DNA of 64,000 nt, from positions 23,939,001 through 24,003,000 of the forward strand of contig JAZBQD010000027.1 of NCBI GenBank assembly GCA_036583965.1. The letters are read 5' to 3'. The notes beneath the pieces are model-generated. The model worked only from the letters and a program-made list of their open reading frames with translations, searched no databases and was not told the DNA's origin. Each line of letters begins with the position of its first letter. Position 1 is the first letter of the stretch. Source of the DNA: Prunella strophiata (taxonomy: Eukaryota > Chordata > Aves > Passeriformes > Prunellidae). This document shows positions 42,056 to 54,200 of this stretch, piece after piece. Both the position numbers and the translations under genes were made by a program.

Positions 42056-44654
42056 CCAGCTCTGAGGCCACATGGGGTGGGACAGCCTGGCCCAAAGGGA
42101 GAAATCTTCCATTTTGGATGACCCATTGTAGGAGCAGACATTCAAACAAGGAAGGAGTAAGCAAGGCTGAAAAGCAGCCAGTGAAAGACATGACTTCTAA
42201 CTGGGGTTTGAAAATTTATGAGCAGCCTGGGGAGCTCTTCTCAGGGCTTGGTTATCGTGCACTGGAAGAAGATGCCAAAAGGTGCCATGAGATAAAGCTG
42301 GAGTTCTATCAAGGTTGAGGACTTAACATCCTAGTTGTGGCCTCTGTGATTGACCCCAAGTGCTGTGCAGAGTTTCTGGGACACTGGGCTGACATTTGAG
42401 GCAATCTCCTGGGGAAGGTCAGCCTGGGAACCCATTTCTCTCTTGCCCACACTCAGCAACACCAGCTGAACACTGGCCACAGATGCAATTAGCCTTGGCA
42501 GCCCTTTTAATGTTTCTGAGGTTACAGCCTGGATCAATCTGTGCAGGTGGGATTGCAGCTGGGTTCCTGGGATGGGCAGTGAGGCTGAGGCACTCAGCAT
42601 GGATCCCTGGGAATGGCTGCTTGCTCTGTCCCTTCCAAAACTGAGCTAGCTTTATTTAGTGTGAAAGGGTACTTCTGCCCAGAATGCACAGCATTTATTC
42701 TCAAAAAATTAAAAGGAAATCCATTACTTGATGAATTATAAGAATTGGAAGGAATTTCTCTAAGAAATGAGGCCTATTTTATAATTTTTTCTTTCTTCCA
42801 GGTGATATTTGCAAGGGAATAATGAAGGCTTAACAAACCTCTACACAGCTGAAATTCCTGAAGGTTTTACATACAGGTTATATTTGGGGAAAATAGGTAA
42901 TTATTAGGGTAAGATGAGGCTTTTGTCACTAACAATTCAAAAATCTAGGTAAGATGATCTGGGATGACAACAAATACACTTTACTCATGATAACATAATT
43001 ACTGATCAGGAAGAATAGAGGACAAAATTAGGATTGTTTAGGTATCTTCGTGCTTTGTTTCTTCCTTCAAATGCTGTTGAGTGCTAATTTCCCACATCAC
43101 AACATTTAGATTGAAACCAATCAGATTGAAACATGCAGATTGAATCACCAAACCTGCAGAGAATTTGATGTTTCATCATTCAGCTGCTGAGCTGTTCTCT
43201 CATCTTTGCTTGATCCCAGGTTTTCAAGCCGAGCAGCAGGAGAATGTGATGTCTCAAAGACAAAGAAGCTGAAGTTTGGCACAAAGGTCCAGTGCCACCT
43301 CTGTGTGTGAAAACAGGGGCAGAATATCCACACACAAAGGAGAGACTTTGGACTCAGTGAGCCTCACAGGACAATTAAAGATGTTGGTGTTAATGAAGAG
43401 AGAGGGAAGCAGGCTCCACAAGGTCCACCTCTCCATTGTTGCCTTAAATGACCTTGAAGCAATCTCTTCTGCTCCCCTGGCTATCTGAAAAGTGGGGATG
43501 GTCCTTGCTTGCCTCTTAGAGCAGGTTTTGAGGGTAAACACATCCAAGGTCTGTGAAATGCTGAGCTGGCACAGTCACAGAGGCAGCTGAAGGATGTAAA
43601 ATGGATTCACATTTGGGATTACAAGACTTTCCCTCTGGAGAGCAGAGCAGCTTCACTCCTGGGCACTTTGGCTCATTGTGGCTGAGGGCTGGGATTGTTC
43701 AATGGTTTCACAGTGTCTCCGCCCTCCTTCTACCCTGGGGACCAAATCCTTTCCCATTATCTGACATTAATAAAATGATAGGCTACAGTTATTGACCCAT
43801 AAATAACAAAGAAGATAATACAAGTTGACCTCTATGAGAAATCTGTTTCTTTTGTCACAAATCTCTTGGAACAAAAGTAACGGGAGATTGATTTGGGGGT
43901 TCCCCTTAAATAGAAGGAAATTTTACCCTTGCTGGGTGCAATAAAAGGCTTGAATTAGAATTTCATAAGAAATAGAGCAGAGCAATCAGCAGCAATGTCA
44001 AGCCCTCAAAAATGTTATGTGGGATAATCTGATGGCAAATCTGGACTTGTGAAAGAGCCATCTGAGAGTCAAGAAGAGATGGTGTGGGAGACAAACTCAC
44101 GTACACACTGTCCTAATGGACAGATCTATTTCCACAGTGCAGAAACTCAGAGGGAAGCAAAAGATCCCACAATTCAGAGAAAAAGCCCTGAAAAACAAGG
44201 AAAAGTCTGCAAAGATTGTGACATCCTTTGCTTCTTTGTCTGGAAGATATTAAAGAGGAGTGAGAAAAGGTGAAGGGAGACTTTGGAACTGGGCAGGTTG
44301 TCCTGATGGACCACAGGTTTCTCCATGCAGCTGCCCTCAGGTGTAGCTCTGCTTGGCAACTTATACTGGCATGAAGGAGGTTAAATAACACTGGCAAATG
44401 ACACACAAGAGATTCTCTTGAAAATATCCAGGGCTGCCTGTTCCCTGCTGCCAGTTCTGCCCCATGGGAACCTCTCTGGTCTTTTGGAGTGGCTCTGAAA
44501 GGGGTTTGGACCCAGACAAGACTAAACCAGACAGCTGCTGAATTGATGCTGCTGCTCTTTCTTTGTGCCTGACCCAGCACGAGTGTGATGCCTCCAGGGA
44601 GCACTTTGTGGTCTCCTGGATGAGAACTGAGCTCATCAAGAAAGGATACAGGAA

Positions 44655-45010
44655 TTGGGGTTGTTCACCTGGAGAAGAGAAGGTTTTGGGGTGACCTAAC
44701 TGTGACCTCCAAGTAGCTGAAGGGAACTGACTGAAAAGATGGAGAGGGACTTTGGGCAGGGCCCTGGAGCAACAGGGCAAGGGGGAATGCCTCTGTTCGT
44801 TCTGACAGAGGACAGGGTTAGATGGGATATCAGGGAGAAATTCTTCCCTGTGAGGGTGGTGTGACACTGCCACAGGTTGCTCAGAGAGGTTGTGGCTGCC
44901 CCATCCCTGAAGTGTTCCAGGCTATGCTGGATGGGGCTTGGAGCAAACTGGGATAGTGGCAGGAGTCCCTGCCCATGGCAGGGGGGTTGGAATGAGGTAA
45001 GCTCTGGCTG
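44655..45010 (+). mobile_element. CR1 LINE 3'-end fragment
   Basis: It runs from GGTTGTTCACCTGGAGAAGA through GATGGGATATCAGGGAGAAA and GGATGGGGCTTGGAGCAAAC to GGCAGGGGGGTTGGAATGAG. It lacks the terminal short repeats. Confidence 0.82.
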
Positions 45011-45904
45011 TTTGAAGCCATTCCCCTTGTCCTGTCACTCCAGACCCTTGTCCAGAGCCCCTCCCCATCCTTCTTGTACCTTCAGGTGCTGCAAGGCCAC
45101 AGTCAGGTGCAAGGCGCCCTGGTGGGGCATGCTGGATGAGGAGCAGCAGGATAAGGCTCCCAGTCACAGCATGAAGGGTCTGGGGACAGTCCTGGACAAT
45201 GTGCCCTGAGAGATGCAGCTCCTGAGAGCAGCACTTGTGCACTGATCCAGGACATGAAACCTCAGAGCCCAGACTCAGCCTGGTTGAGCACAGGACAGGC
45301 TCCAGGCAGGCAGGAGCAGCCCCAGTTTGCCCAGTGCTGAACCAGTTTGCTCCTGCTCTGCAGCTGGGAGGTGGAGGGATGGAGCTGAGCCCTGGTCCCT
45401 GCCTGAGGGGCTGCACAGCATTCCTTGGGAGGTTTCCCACGGCTCACTGCCCAGCCCTGGTCACTGAAAGCAGGAAAACCATCCTGCAGCCTTGCAAGGC
45501 TCCTCTTTGAACACGTGGGGGCCTGAAAAGAATTTCCTTAAACACGTTCCTTTTTTCAACCTGGAAAAACGTGGGGGATTTATTTTCAAAACATGATCTT
45601 TCATTTTGTCCTCAGGTCACTTACAGACTCAAATGACACAGCTTTTATTAGCCAGCCACCTTGTGCTCATCTGATCCCAAATTTTGCTCTGCCTCATTTC
45701 TTCAGGCTGGCTCATTTGCTCGAATGGACACTGAACTCAGGGGGATTTTTCCTGCCATAAAAAACCAAATTGGAGCACAAAGCAAGTCACCAAGTCAGCA
45801 CAGGAGGTGGAACCACGTGGTATAAATGGTGGGAATACTGTAAATATTGAGCTGTGCTAGAATGTTGCACCCAGGTGCCAGGTTACTGCCTGATGTGCCC
45901 ATGT

Positions 45905-46580
45905 CCTGGCTCCATGCTGAGGTGGCCCTGCCTGGAGCACCATGTCCAGCTCCAGAGTCCCCAGCACAGGAAGGACATGGAGCTGTTGGAGCGAGTCCAG
46001 GCAAGGCTACCAAGATGATCAGAGGGATGGAGCAGCTTTGTTATGAGGAAAGGCTGGGAGAATTGGGGTTGTTCAGCCTGGAGAAAATAAAACTTCAGTG
46101 TGACCTAATTGTCCCAGGACAGGAGAGACCTGGAGCTCCTGGAGCAGGTCCAGAGGAGGCTGAGGAGATGAGGAAGGGCGTGGAGCAGCTCTCGAGGGAC
46201 CTGTGGCTGTTCAGCCTCAAGAGCAGACCCAGCTGAGAGGAGCCCTCACCCCCCTCTGTCCCTGGCTGCAGGGAGGGCTCAGAGCAAGGACCAGGCTCTG
46301 CTCCCTAAGGCCCAGCAATGGGACAAGAGACCATGGGCAGAAATGGATGCCCAAGAGTTCCACCTGAACATGACCAAGAACTTCTTTCCTGTGCAGTGAC
46401 CTAGCACTGAAACAGAGACCAGAGAGGCTGTGGAGTCTCCCTCACTGGGGATATTCCAGACCTGTCAGGACACAATCCTGTGCCACTGGCTCTGGGATGA
46501 CCCTGCTTGAGCAGGGAGGTGGGACCCTGATGACCCACTGTGGTCCCTTCCAACCTGCCGCGTTGTGTTTCTGTAATTCT
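45905..46580 (+). mobile_element. CR1 LINE 3'-end fragment adjoining SMG7 promoter
   Basis: About 670 bp with CCATGTCCAGCTCCAGAGTC, GGTTGTTCAGCCTGGAGAAA and the terminal GGTCCCTTCCAACCTGCCGC followed by CTGTAATTCTGT. It contains an internal duplication of the CCTGGAGCTCCTGGAGCAGG-type segment, so it may be two nested copies. Its 3' end meets the SMG7 CpG island. Confidence 0.8.
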
Positions 46581-46632
46581 GTCACTGGGCTCCCGCCACC
46601 GCCACGGGCCTCCGAGGGCCGGAGGGGAGGTG

Positions 46633-46677
46633 TGACAAAGCCGGAGGTGTGACAAAGCCGTTGAAGTGACAAAGCCG
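46633..46677 (+). promoter_or_regulatory. Three direct copies of TGACAAAGCCG
   Basis: Exact 11-mers at 46633-46643, 46650-46660 and 46667-46677, spaced 17 bp start to start. They lie at the upstream edge of the SMG7 CpG island. The factor is unknown to me. Confidence 0.8.
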
Positions 46678-46727
46678 GAGATGTGGCGGCGCGGCTCGGG
46701 CGGATGCAGGCCCCGGGATGCGCCGCG

Positions 46728-46772
46728 GTTGCCATGGCGACGCCCCACCGCCCCCTCGGTTGCCATGGCAGC
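46728..46772 (+). promoter_or_regulatory. Two X-box (RFX-type) sites in SMG7 promoter
   Basis: GTTGCCATGGCGAC at 46728-46741 and GTTGCCATGGCAGC at 46759-46772. Each is one mismatch from the palindromic RFX site GTTGCCATGGCAAC, and their starts are 31 bp apart. RFX-factor binding is inferred from the motif. Confidence 0.6.
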
Positions 46773-47050
46773 GGGCGGGGGAAGGGTTTGCCGGTGGCGC
46801 CGCCGGAAGTGCCGGCGGGGGCGGGGTCCGGCCCGGAAGCGCGGCCGGCGCGGCGGGAGGGCCGCAGCGGCTCGGCGGGGCGGCGGAGCGGCGGGCGGGC
46901 GCCGCCGGGGCCGGAGCGGCGAGGCCGGGGCTGCCCGGGCCGCCGAGGGGCCGGAGCGGCGGGGCCGGCGGGGCGCGGGCGGTCCTGCCCGACCGGAGCG
47001 CGGAGCGGGGACACCCCGCCCCTTCCTCCCCGCGGGCCCTGCACGGGAAG

Positions 47051-47113
47051 ATGGCGGCGGCGGGAGGCGGCGGCGGCGGTGGCGCGGGGGCGGCGGGCCG
47101 GCCCGGGCTGTGA
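47051..47113 (+). CDS. Upstream ORF in presumed SMG7 5' leader
   Basis: The ATG lies inside the AAGATGGCGGC motif and reads MAAAG, a glycine run, then AGAAGRPGL and TGA, 20 codons. It ends 34 bp before the SMG7 ATG. It matters only if transcription starts upstream of 47051, which is plausible but unseen. Confidence 0.4.
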   Translation: MAAAGGGGGGGAGAAGRPGL

Positions 47114-47147
47114 GAGCCGCGGCGGGACGGGCGGCGAGCGGCGGAGG

Positions 47148-47176
47148 ATGAGCCTGCTGTGCGCGCAGTATCTCCG
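47148..47176 (+). CDS. SMG7: SMG7 first coding exon (gene continues beyond window)
   Basis: SMG7 is a 14-3-3-like, TPR-containing adaptor that binds phosphorylated UPF1 and, with SMG5, recruits decay enzymes in nonsense-mediated mRNA decay (family knowledge). Only nine codons and a split arginine are here: MSLLCAQYL(R), against human MSLQSAQYLR, followed by a donor CG|GTGAGT. The short match would be weak alone. Support comes from the CpG island, the start context with A at -3, the exact junction position, and the known NMNAT2-SMG7 head-to-head order. Exon 2 was not found before 64000. Confidence 0.85.
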
Positions 47177-50100
47177 GTGAGTGCCTGCGGAGCGCGGCGG
47201 GCGGGCGAGGCCGCGGCCGGGCGGCCCGGGAGCGGCGGGGAGCGGGCGGGCTCGGAGCCCTCGGGCCTCGCCGCGGCGGCCGGGGGCGCTGGGCCGGGAG
47301 CGGGCCGTGCCCCGGCCGCTGTGCCGGAGCCAGCCGCCGCGCTCCCCCGCCCCGCCGGGCTCGGCTGCCGCATGGCCCAGCGCTCCCCAGCAAGGTCACG
47401 CCGGTGCCTGGAGCCGCGGGCAGGGTGGGAGAGCCCGCGGCTTCCCCGGCGGAATTCTCCACCGCTTCCCAAGGAGCCGGCAGGGGCAACCCAAGGCTGC
47501 GGGGCCACCGCGAAGTTTGACCCCGGCTGTAGAGCGGGAGCAGTGCTCCAGCCCCGGAGGTGCTCTGGCAGAACCGGAGGAGCAGCAGCCGTGTCTGTGC
47601 CCTCGCCATCAGCTGGAAGTCCTCAGTCACGGCTGGCACAGCCGGTCGGTGCTGGGGACGCTCAGCTGAGGGCTTGGGAGAGCAGTGAGGCTGCCAGGGC
47701 TGTGCTTTGACACAGAACCGTTCCTGAGCCCCTCGAGTCGAGAGCACGGGATTCCTCACGTTGATACGAGCAGAACTTTGATAGGCTTTGGGGTGAACTT
47801 ATCGTTTGACTGAACTTATACCCAAATGCTCCTTCTCTAGTGGTTTTGGGAAGCTGCGTGGTGAGCTACAGATGGCTTTTCAGTAGCTGTAAAGTACTTA
47901 ATGTCCAGGTTTGATCGTGTTGTGTCACTCCTGATGCTTCCAGAACATCTCGTGGAAAAGGAGTAGGTATGCCAGAAGGGCATGCACATTCCTTCTGAGG
48001 AGTTCAGGGCTTGGGAAGGATTTAGAAGGAGTGAATTCAATTTTGAAATTTTACATTTCAAAAGCACTTTCTATACAAAGTTCTGAAACACTTCAGCAGT
48101 CCCTCCTTGCTGGTTCTCAAAATTCCTTAATTCTTCCTCATCTTGTCTTTTACCTCTGCTTCCTTCTGTTATCCCAGATCCTACCTCAAGCTGATTGCTT
48201 CAAAAAAGAAAAAAAAATAATCTTTTTTATCTAATAGTGAGTTTGTGACCTTTTGCTCTTTCAGGTGAGTACACCTGTGCTGCCATGAAACTTCTTCATT
48301 CTATCTTTCCTCTTACATTATGACAAAGCTTGTAAATACTTTATTACTAGCAATCTTCTACCAGTACAAGACTTGCTTTTTTATTGTAGGACATGTCTTA
48401 ATAATATTGTAACATGTGGCTCCCTGTTCCTTCTTGTGACTGCACGTGTCCTTTGGCTGCTTTGGGTTCTGGGAGGTTGTACCATGTCACACATGTCCCT
48501 GCCCCTGTCACCTTCCTGCACCACCAGCCTCTTCCTTAGCATTTTGCTGTGCCAAGCTGGAAATCCTTCCTGCAAGCTGTGGGCAGGAATCACCAGTTTC
48601 TCCTCTCTTTGTTCCTCCCACACTTCAGCTCGTCCTGGGTTGTTCCTGCTTTTTCCTGACTGCTTTGTTTATACTGTGCCAGAGCAACAGGACTGAAGCG
48701 TGTGCACATAACTAATGTGTTAGTTACAGTCAGTGTCTCTGTCACCTAAGAACCTTATCTCTTCCTAAAACTACAGGACAGTCCCCCTTCTAAACTTTTC
48801 AAGCATTCTGTAGTCCATCATCTTCCTTCTGCCTCCAAAGACCATTTGGGTTTGTTCTCTGTGGAGAAGGTATGCTTGGGGAAGGTTTCCTTGAAAAGCT
48901 GTGAAATGCTTTTTGCACCCACAGAAGGCACATTTAAATGGTTTCATTTGCATAGGGCAGAAATGCAGCTGCAGATTACTGCAGCCCAAGCTCATAAAGG
49001 GAACTGGGAATTAGGCCTCAGACTCTCAGAGCCAGTTCTGGTAGTCCTCTGTCTTAAGGAGGAGGGCATCCTCCTTTTCACTGTGGCAGGACAGGCTCAA
49101 TGCAACTGTAATGAAGAAGGAATACACCAGAGTGTAACAATGTGAGAGGCAGCTTAACAAAACCTTGAGCCAAATGAAGACATGAGGCAAGCAGTCTCTG
49201 CTGTCTTCATTGTCTTAACACCAAGGAGGGACAGAAAAGTTTCTGCAAGAAATCATTTTTGTGTGTATTTGGATTTTAGACAGAAATGAGACAGATTTCT
49301 AAGGTGAACATGTAATGATTGAATATCTAGTGAAATAATGACTCTGCAAGAATCAAGCTGTTGAAGAGATGAGTGGGGAAGAAGGGACTTTCAGCTGGAC
49401 TACCTTAACTCTTCCACTTCTGGGATTCTCACTTTCCTGAGTGTGTGTGAATCAGCTATTTTAAAATGCTATCCTTGAAGGACTGTGCCCCTTCAATCAA
49501 CCTGTGAGACCTGAGGAACACATGAGCCCCCTACAGAAGTCTTCCAGGAAGAGCAAATAAGGTCAGGCTTCATGTACTGAGTCTTGGAAAAGTTGCAGGA
49601 GAGTCTGTTTTTAAGTCATCTTCCTATGATGCAATAGGTTTTGGGGATTTTTGCTTTCCCAGTTTTATCCTTTTCAAAGTCACCTGTCAAGAGTATTGGA
49701 GTGTATTCTCTCCCATCTAGTTTCCTACTTCTCTGGAATCATTGTTTGAGTCACTTCTCAAAGATTTGCATTGCATCTGGTAAGGTGAGCAGACCTTTTG
49801 GAGGGTTCTTTTAGGAGACAAGAACCTAAAAGATATTTTAGGAAACAGGGGCACTGTTCAAGTCTCCCTTTTCAGGTGAATCTGTTCATCACATCTGGCT
49901 GAAAATTTGTATCCATTCTATTTGTGCTGCCTGGGGAAGCTACAAATGCTCCTCATAAATCAAATTAATTTCATGGGGCATTTGTCTTAAAGTAGACATT
50001 TCATGTATCCTGCTAGATATAAAAGAAGTCACTTATAAGCAAAATATCACTGATAGGATTTCTGACACAATAGCACAGAAACTTCTGAGCACATCCATTT

Positions 50101-50859
50101 TATCAGTGTTGAGCTTTAGTCTATGTTTGTTCACTTTAGAGAAATGATCTTCAATGCCCATTTTATGTGTTAATGTTCAAAAAGGAGTTAACTGGGATTC
50201 AGAAGTTTATCAGTTTGACATATGATTGTCTCAACTGCATTTCAAGAAGATGTGAGCTCAGTTTCCAGTTAAATGTGGCGTTGCTCTGGTAAATTGTGGC
50301 TTTGAGCACAAGCACAAATGTAGAATAAAAAGTGCTTGAATTACAGGGCTTGAACACTGCTTAGAAATTCCAATGCTGATGAACCAGTAGTAGCTGGTAG
50401 TTTCCTGTAGCCTTATGATGAGGCTATAACCAAATTCATTAAAGGTTTGCCTGCTTTAATAATTCAAATTGTGGGTCTCTTTTTGAAGACTCATCAGTAG
50501 CTCCATTAACTTCTGCATCTGCTGTGTCTCTTCATGGTTGCTCCTTTGCTGTCTGCCAGCCTGTGACACACCTCTCTGCAGTGTTTCTTCTCTCTTGAAG
50601 GAGGAGGCTAGAGCAGAGGTAATTGCAGTCTGTGTGTGAGCATGTTCTGGTACTGATTCCTGGTCAGGATGATGTAGAGGTGATGCTTGTCTGTGCTGGA
50701 AAGGCACCAACCAGAATACTGTTTGAATGAGTCTCAGCAAGACTAAGTCAGTTATTTAATTATCTTGGGAGTATATGAAGGAAAAAGTTAGCAAATGTAA
50801 CCTCTTAATAGAGAACCCTGTGTCCCTGCAGTGGACTTTTTGGAGTTGGCAGGATCACA

Positions 50860-51290
50860 AGGCTGGAGGAGAGGCCTCAGGAGGCTCCTGTCCAGCCTCC
50901 TGCTCGCAGCAGGGACAGCTCTGGGCTCAGACCAAGTGCCCAGGGCTTGAAAACCTCCAGGGATGGAGACATTTCAGCCTTTTGGGGCAGCTTGAATATC
51001 CTTGTGGTGGAAAAGATTTTCTGTGCATCCAGTCTGAACCTCTCCTGGTTTTAACTTATACCCATTGTCTCCTGTGCTCCCACACAACCAGCCTGGATCT
51101 ATCTTCTCCATCCCCTCCCTGGAGGCATGTGGCAGCTCTGGGTGCCCTGGAGCCTTCCCAGCCTCAGACTGACCTAGCCTGGCTCCCACAGCCTCTCCTC
51201 CAGTCCCAAATGCAAGTGCTCCAGCCCTGACTGCTCTGGAGGCCTTGCTCCAGTTGTTCCACAGCTTTCTTGATTTGTTTTGGTATCTGA
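50860..51290 (-). mobile_element. CR1 LINE fragment, antisense
   Basis: It reads as the complement of CR1: CCTCCAGGGATGGAGACATT, then CCATTGTCTCCTGTGCTCCC, ending TTGTTCCACAGCTTTCTTGA. No intact frame. Confidence 0.78.
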
Positions 51291-54200
51291 GCATGACCAA
51301 GTCAATCTTGGAAAATATTCCCTCCAGCTTTTTGTTTTCTAAAATGATTAATGCTGCTTTCATACAGTGATTACTCTTGAATTTTAGGCAGGGGAGATGT
51401 AGTGGGGCCTGCTTTGGTCTTCCAGGAGACACCTCATAGCATGATGTTTGCTTTGGGGGAGCATACAGTCTCCCTTCTAGTTTTGTCTTTTTTTTTTTTT
51501 TTTCTCTATACAAGATGTCTCCACCATTTGATAACTAGAATTTCTGCCAATATTTAATATGAGCAACACTTCTTATTGTTCTTTGAGGGTGAGAGTAATG
51601 ATTTAAAAAGGCAAAGATTGATGATGGCTGCTATTTACTTAGGATCAACAAGCTTTTTGTGGTGACCTATGAAATAAAAAGAATTACAATCAAAAAAAGT
51701 GTCAAGCAATTCCCCACTGAGCTTTCTGCTGAAGGAAATAGATCTTGCTGACAGCCCCAGGACACACACCATACTCCTCAGGTGTCTGGGCAGCAATTAC
51801 TTGTTCCCTTTTTCCTGTCATGGGCATTCAAATTATTGAGCATCCTCCAGGCACCCAGGGACAGCTTGTGCTAAAGTCACTGTCAGACCTGTGGTAATTT
51901 TTTGTTTTTCAAACCTGTATTCCTAAGGAAAGAAGGCTTGTTCATGTGTGCTGAAGTTGGTTGCTTCCATTATAACTTTGTGAAAGTTAGCTGGTTAGGT
52001 GATGATGTTTGGGTGATCCAAATGAGTGTGCCTGGTGAGAGAGAAGCAGGCAGGGCCCAGCACTTTCAGAACTTCCCCTCAGCTGTGGTGTGTTTGTTTC
52101 TGTGCTGGGGTTTGAGCATGCTCCTCTGCAGGGAGGTAGCAGCAGGGATGGGAGTGCCTGTGCAGGTTAGCAGGTGCTGGGCATCTTTTCCTGCTGGAGG
52201 GACTGGCAGGAAGGTGGACATGTGCCAGAGAGAAGAGGGCTGCAGTAACCAGAGAATGTGACTTGCTTAGCACTTGGCAAAGCTTGGCCATACAGACCAA
52301 GGGTGGGTTTTAAACTTGAACAGCTCTTGATGGAAGTTTCTCACTCACCCTTTACCCTGATGTGATGGCATAAGTTTATGGCCAAGTCTAAAGTAAGCTG
52401 AGCTGGGGAACCACACTAGGTTAAAACTGCTTTAGTTTTGTTTTTTACTCATGAGGTCTGGTCCAAGTTGGTTTCCTGATCCCATTCATCATGTTACTAC
52501 AGATGTGCTGACAAAAAGGGTGAAGCTGTGTGCAACAGGATTGAAGCACTCATGGTTAAGACTGGGGTGGGACTGCTGCTTGGAGTGATGGTGCTCCTTA
52601 TCAATGAAGTGCTCACTGACCCACAACCCCAGTAGCTAGTGTCCTGTTTCCTAGAATATGCCTGTAGCTATATATAGAATATCATCCTTATAGATTGTGC
52701 CTGATAGCACTGTCAACAAACCATACCCCTCTTTCCAGTCTGGACTGAGTCTCCCCTTGCTGCAGAACACAGTGTATGCTCTTACTGCACTTTCTTTATG
52801 TTCTGCTGTGAGGTTACTTGCACCACAGTGTTCCAGTGACCTAGAAGTGCAGGTTAGTGTAAGTAAAGTTACAGCTGTATTCATTCATTTATTTATTTAT
52901 TTTTGATGGCAGGGATGATTCCTGTAGCAATTAGTTCTTGTTCTAACCTGCATATTCCTAGGTAGTTTGATCTTTATTGGAAAAGGGAAAGTTCTGTTGT
53001 GGCAGTAAAAGCAGGTGATGCTTGTCTGAAGTGTTAATGAGGGAGTGCACCAAAGCATTTTGAGAAGGCTGCCCCCATCCCTGAGTATCAGAGTTGAAGG
53101 ATTTTTCTTCCCTCAGTTTCTTCATTTCAGTGCATGGTAAGAAGGTGCATTTTCTTGATGAATTAGCTGTTTTATTTAAGTATTCAGTGTGAAGTATACT
53201 GTGATATTCTGGCTACTTTTAAAATCTGTTTCTTCTGTCCTAAGAAGTTGTAACAAGTAACCGTAGCTTGGTCCAGGGAGATGATTTTGGCCTCTAAATA
53301 AGCTGATCTGGGCACTGAATTGTATCACAAACTTTTAAGTTAAGCAACTTAAAGCTCTGTTTAAATCAGTCTATCTGGTAACTGAAGCTTCCTTGCTTTT
53401 TTTAGTTTGCCACATTGGCTGTTGTTGGAATTTCCTATTGGAGAGAGAAAGGTTGGATTGATGGGAAGAGACAGTGACTTGATGGATAAATGCCTTGGCA
53501 TGTTCCCTGCCCTGCTCAGCCAGCAAAAATGAGTATAGAAGAGGAGTAATTGCAGTTCAAGTGCATGGTGGCTGGGGAGGGAAAAGAGGATAATTTGCTG
53601 TAGGATCTGATTTTGTTGGGTGAGGAGTAGAGGTTTAAGGGTTTTTCATCTTCACAACAGTAGCAGAGATTCACTCATAGCAGCAGGCTGGTAGAAGAGC
53701 AGTTAAAGAATGAAGCTATAATTTGTAAGGAATATATGTGGGAGGACACTAGTTGTTGCTTTCATTACTTTGAACTTGAGGATTGTCCTCATCTTACTGG
53801 AAAAACTGCACAGCTGCTGTCAGGCAGGAGGGGAATAAACCCACAGATTTTTTCCTTAAAATCATTAGCAGAGATGCATACTTTGATTCTGTACTTTTTA
53901 ATGTATTATGAGGGAGGATGTAGATTTCAGTGGTGTTTGGGAAAACACAGGTTTTCCTGTGCTCAGGGAGGGATATGGTATTTTATTTCTCCATCTTACT
54001 GCTGTGGACAGAACAGAGGAATAACAGATTGTTGGTTGTGAAGTGATGTGAGGACTCAGGGCCATCATTTCTCATAGTTTCTCATGATTCCAGGGTGGAG
54101 GACTGGTGGCTTTGTTTGTGTGTGCCTGCTGAGCACTTGAGTTGTTGCACTGGGCAGAGTATTGCTGGAAGCATTACAGCTGTACTGGAGTCATCACCAG

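Larger units (their letters stand above)
38567..46579. other. NMNAT2-SMG7 intergenic region
   Basis: It separates the divergent NMNAT2 and SMG7. I see no gene. It contains a perfect hairpin (38903-38946), A-rich sequence (40945-41020), the A/C tract with duplicated flanks (41194-42055) and two CR1 copies towards SMG7. Confidence 0.6.
46580..47400 (+). promoter_or_regulatory. SMG7 CpG-island promoter
   Basis: A very GC- and CpG-dense block ending past SMG7 exon 1. No TATA box was seen. It contains three TGACAAAGCCG copies, two X-box-like sites and an AAGATGGCGGC YY1-type motif at 47048-47058, which often lies just downstream of the start site in housekeeping promoters. Confidence 0.8.

Noticed and set aside
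41125..42191. Poly-lysine (+) and poly-phenylalanine (-) reading frames
   Set aside because: They are translations of the A/C simple-sequence tract only.
44049..44273. Small 74-codon frame on the plus strand
   Set aside because: It has no recognised homology, no splice or promoter context, and a length expected by chance.
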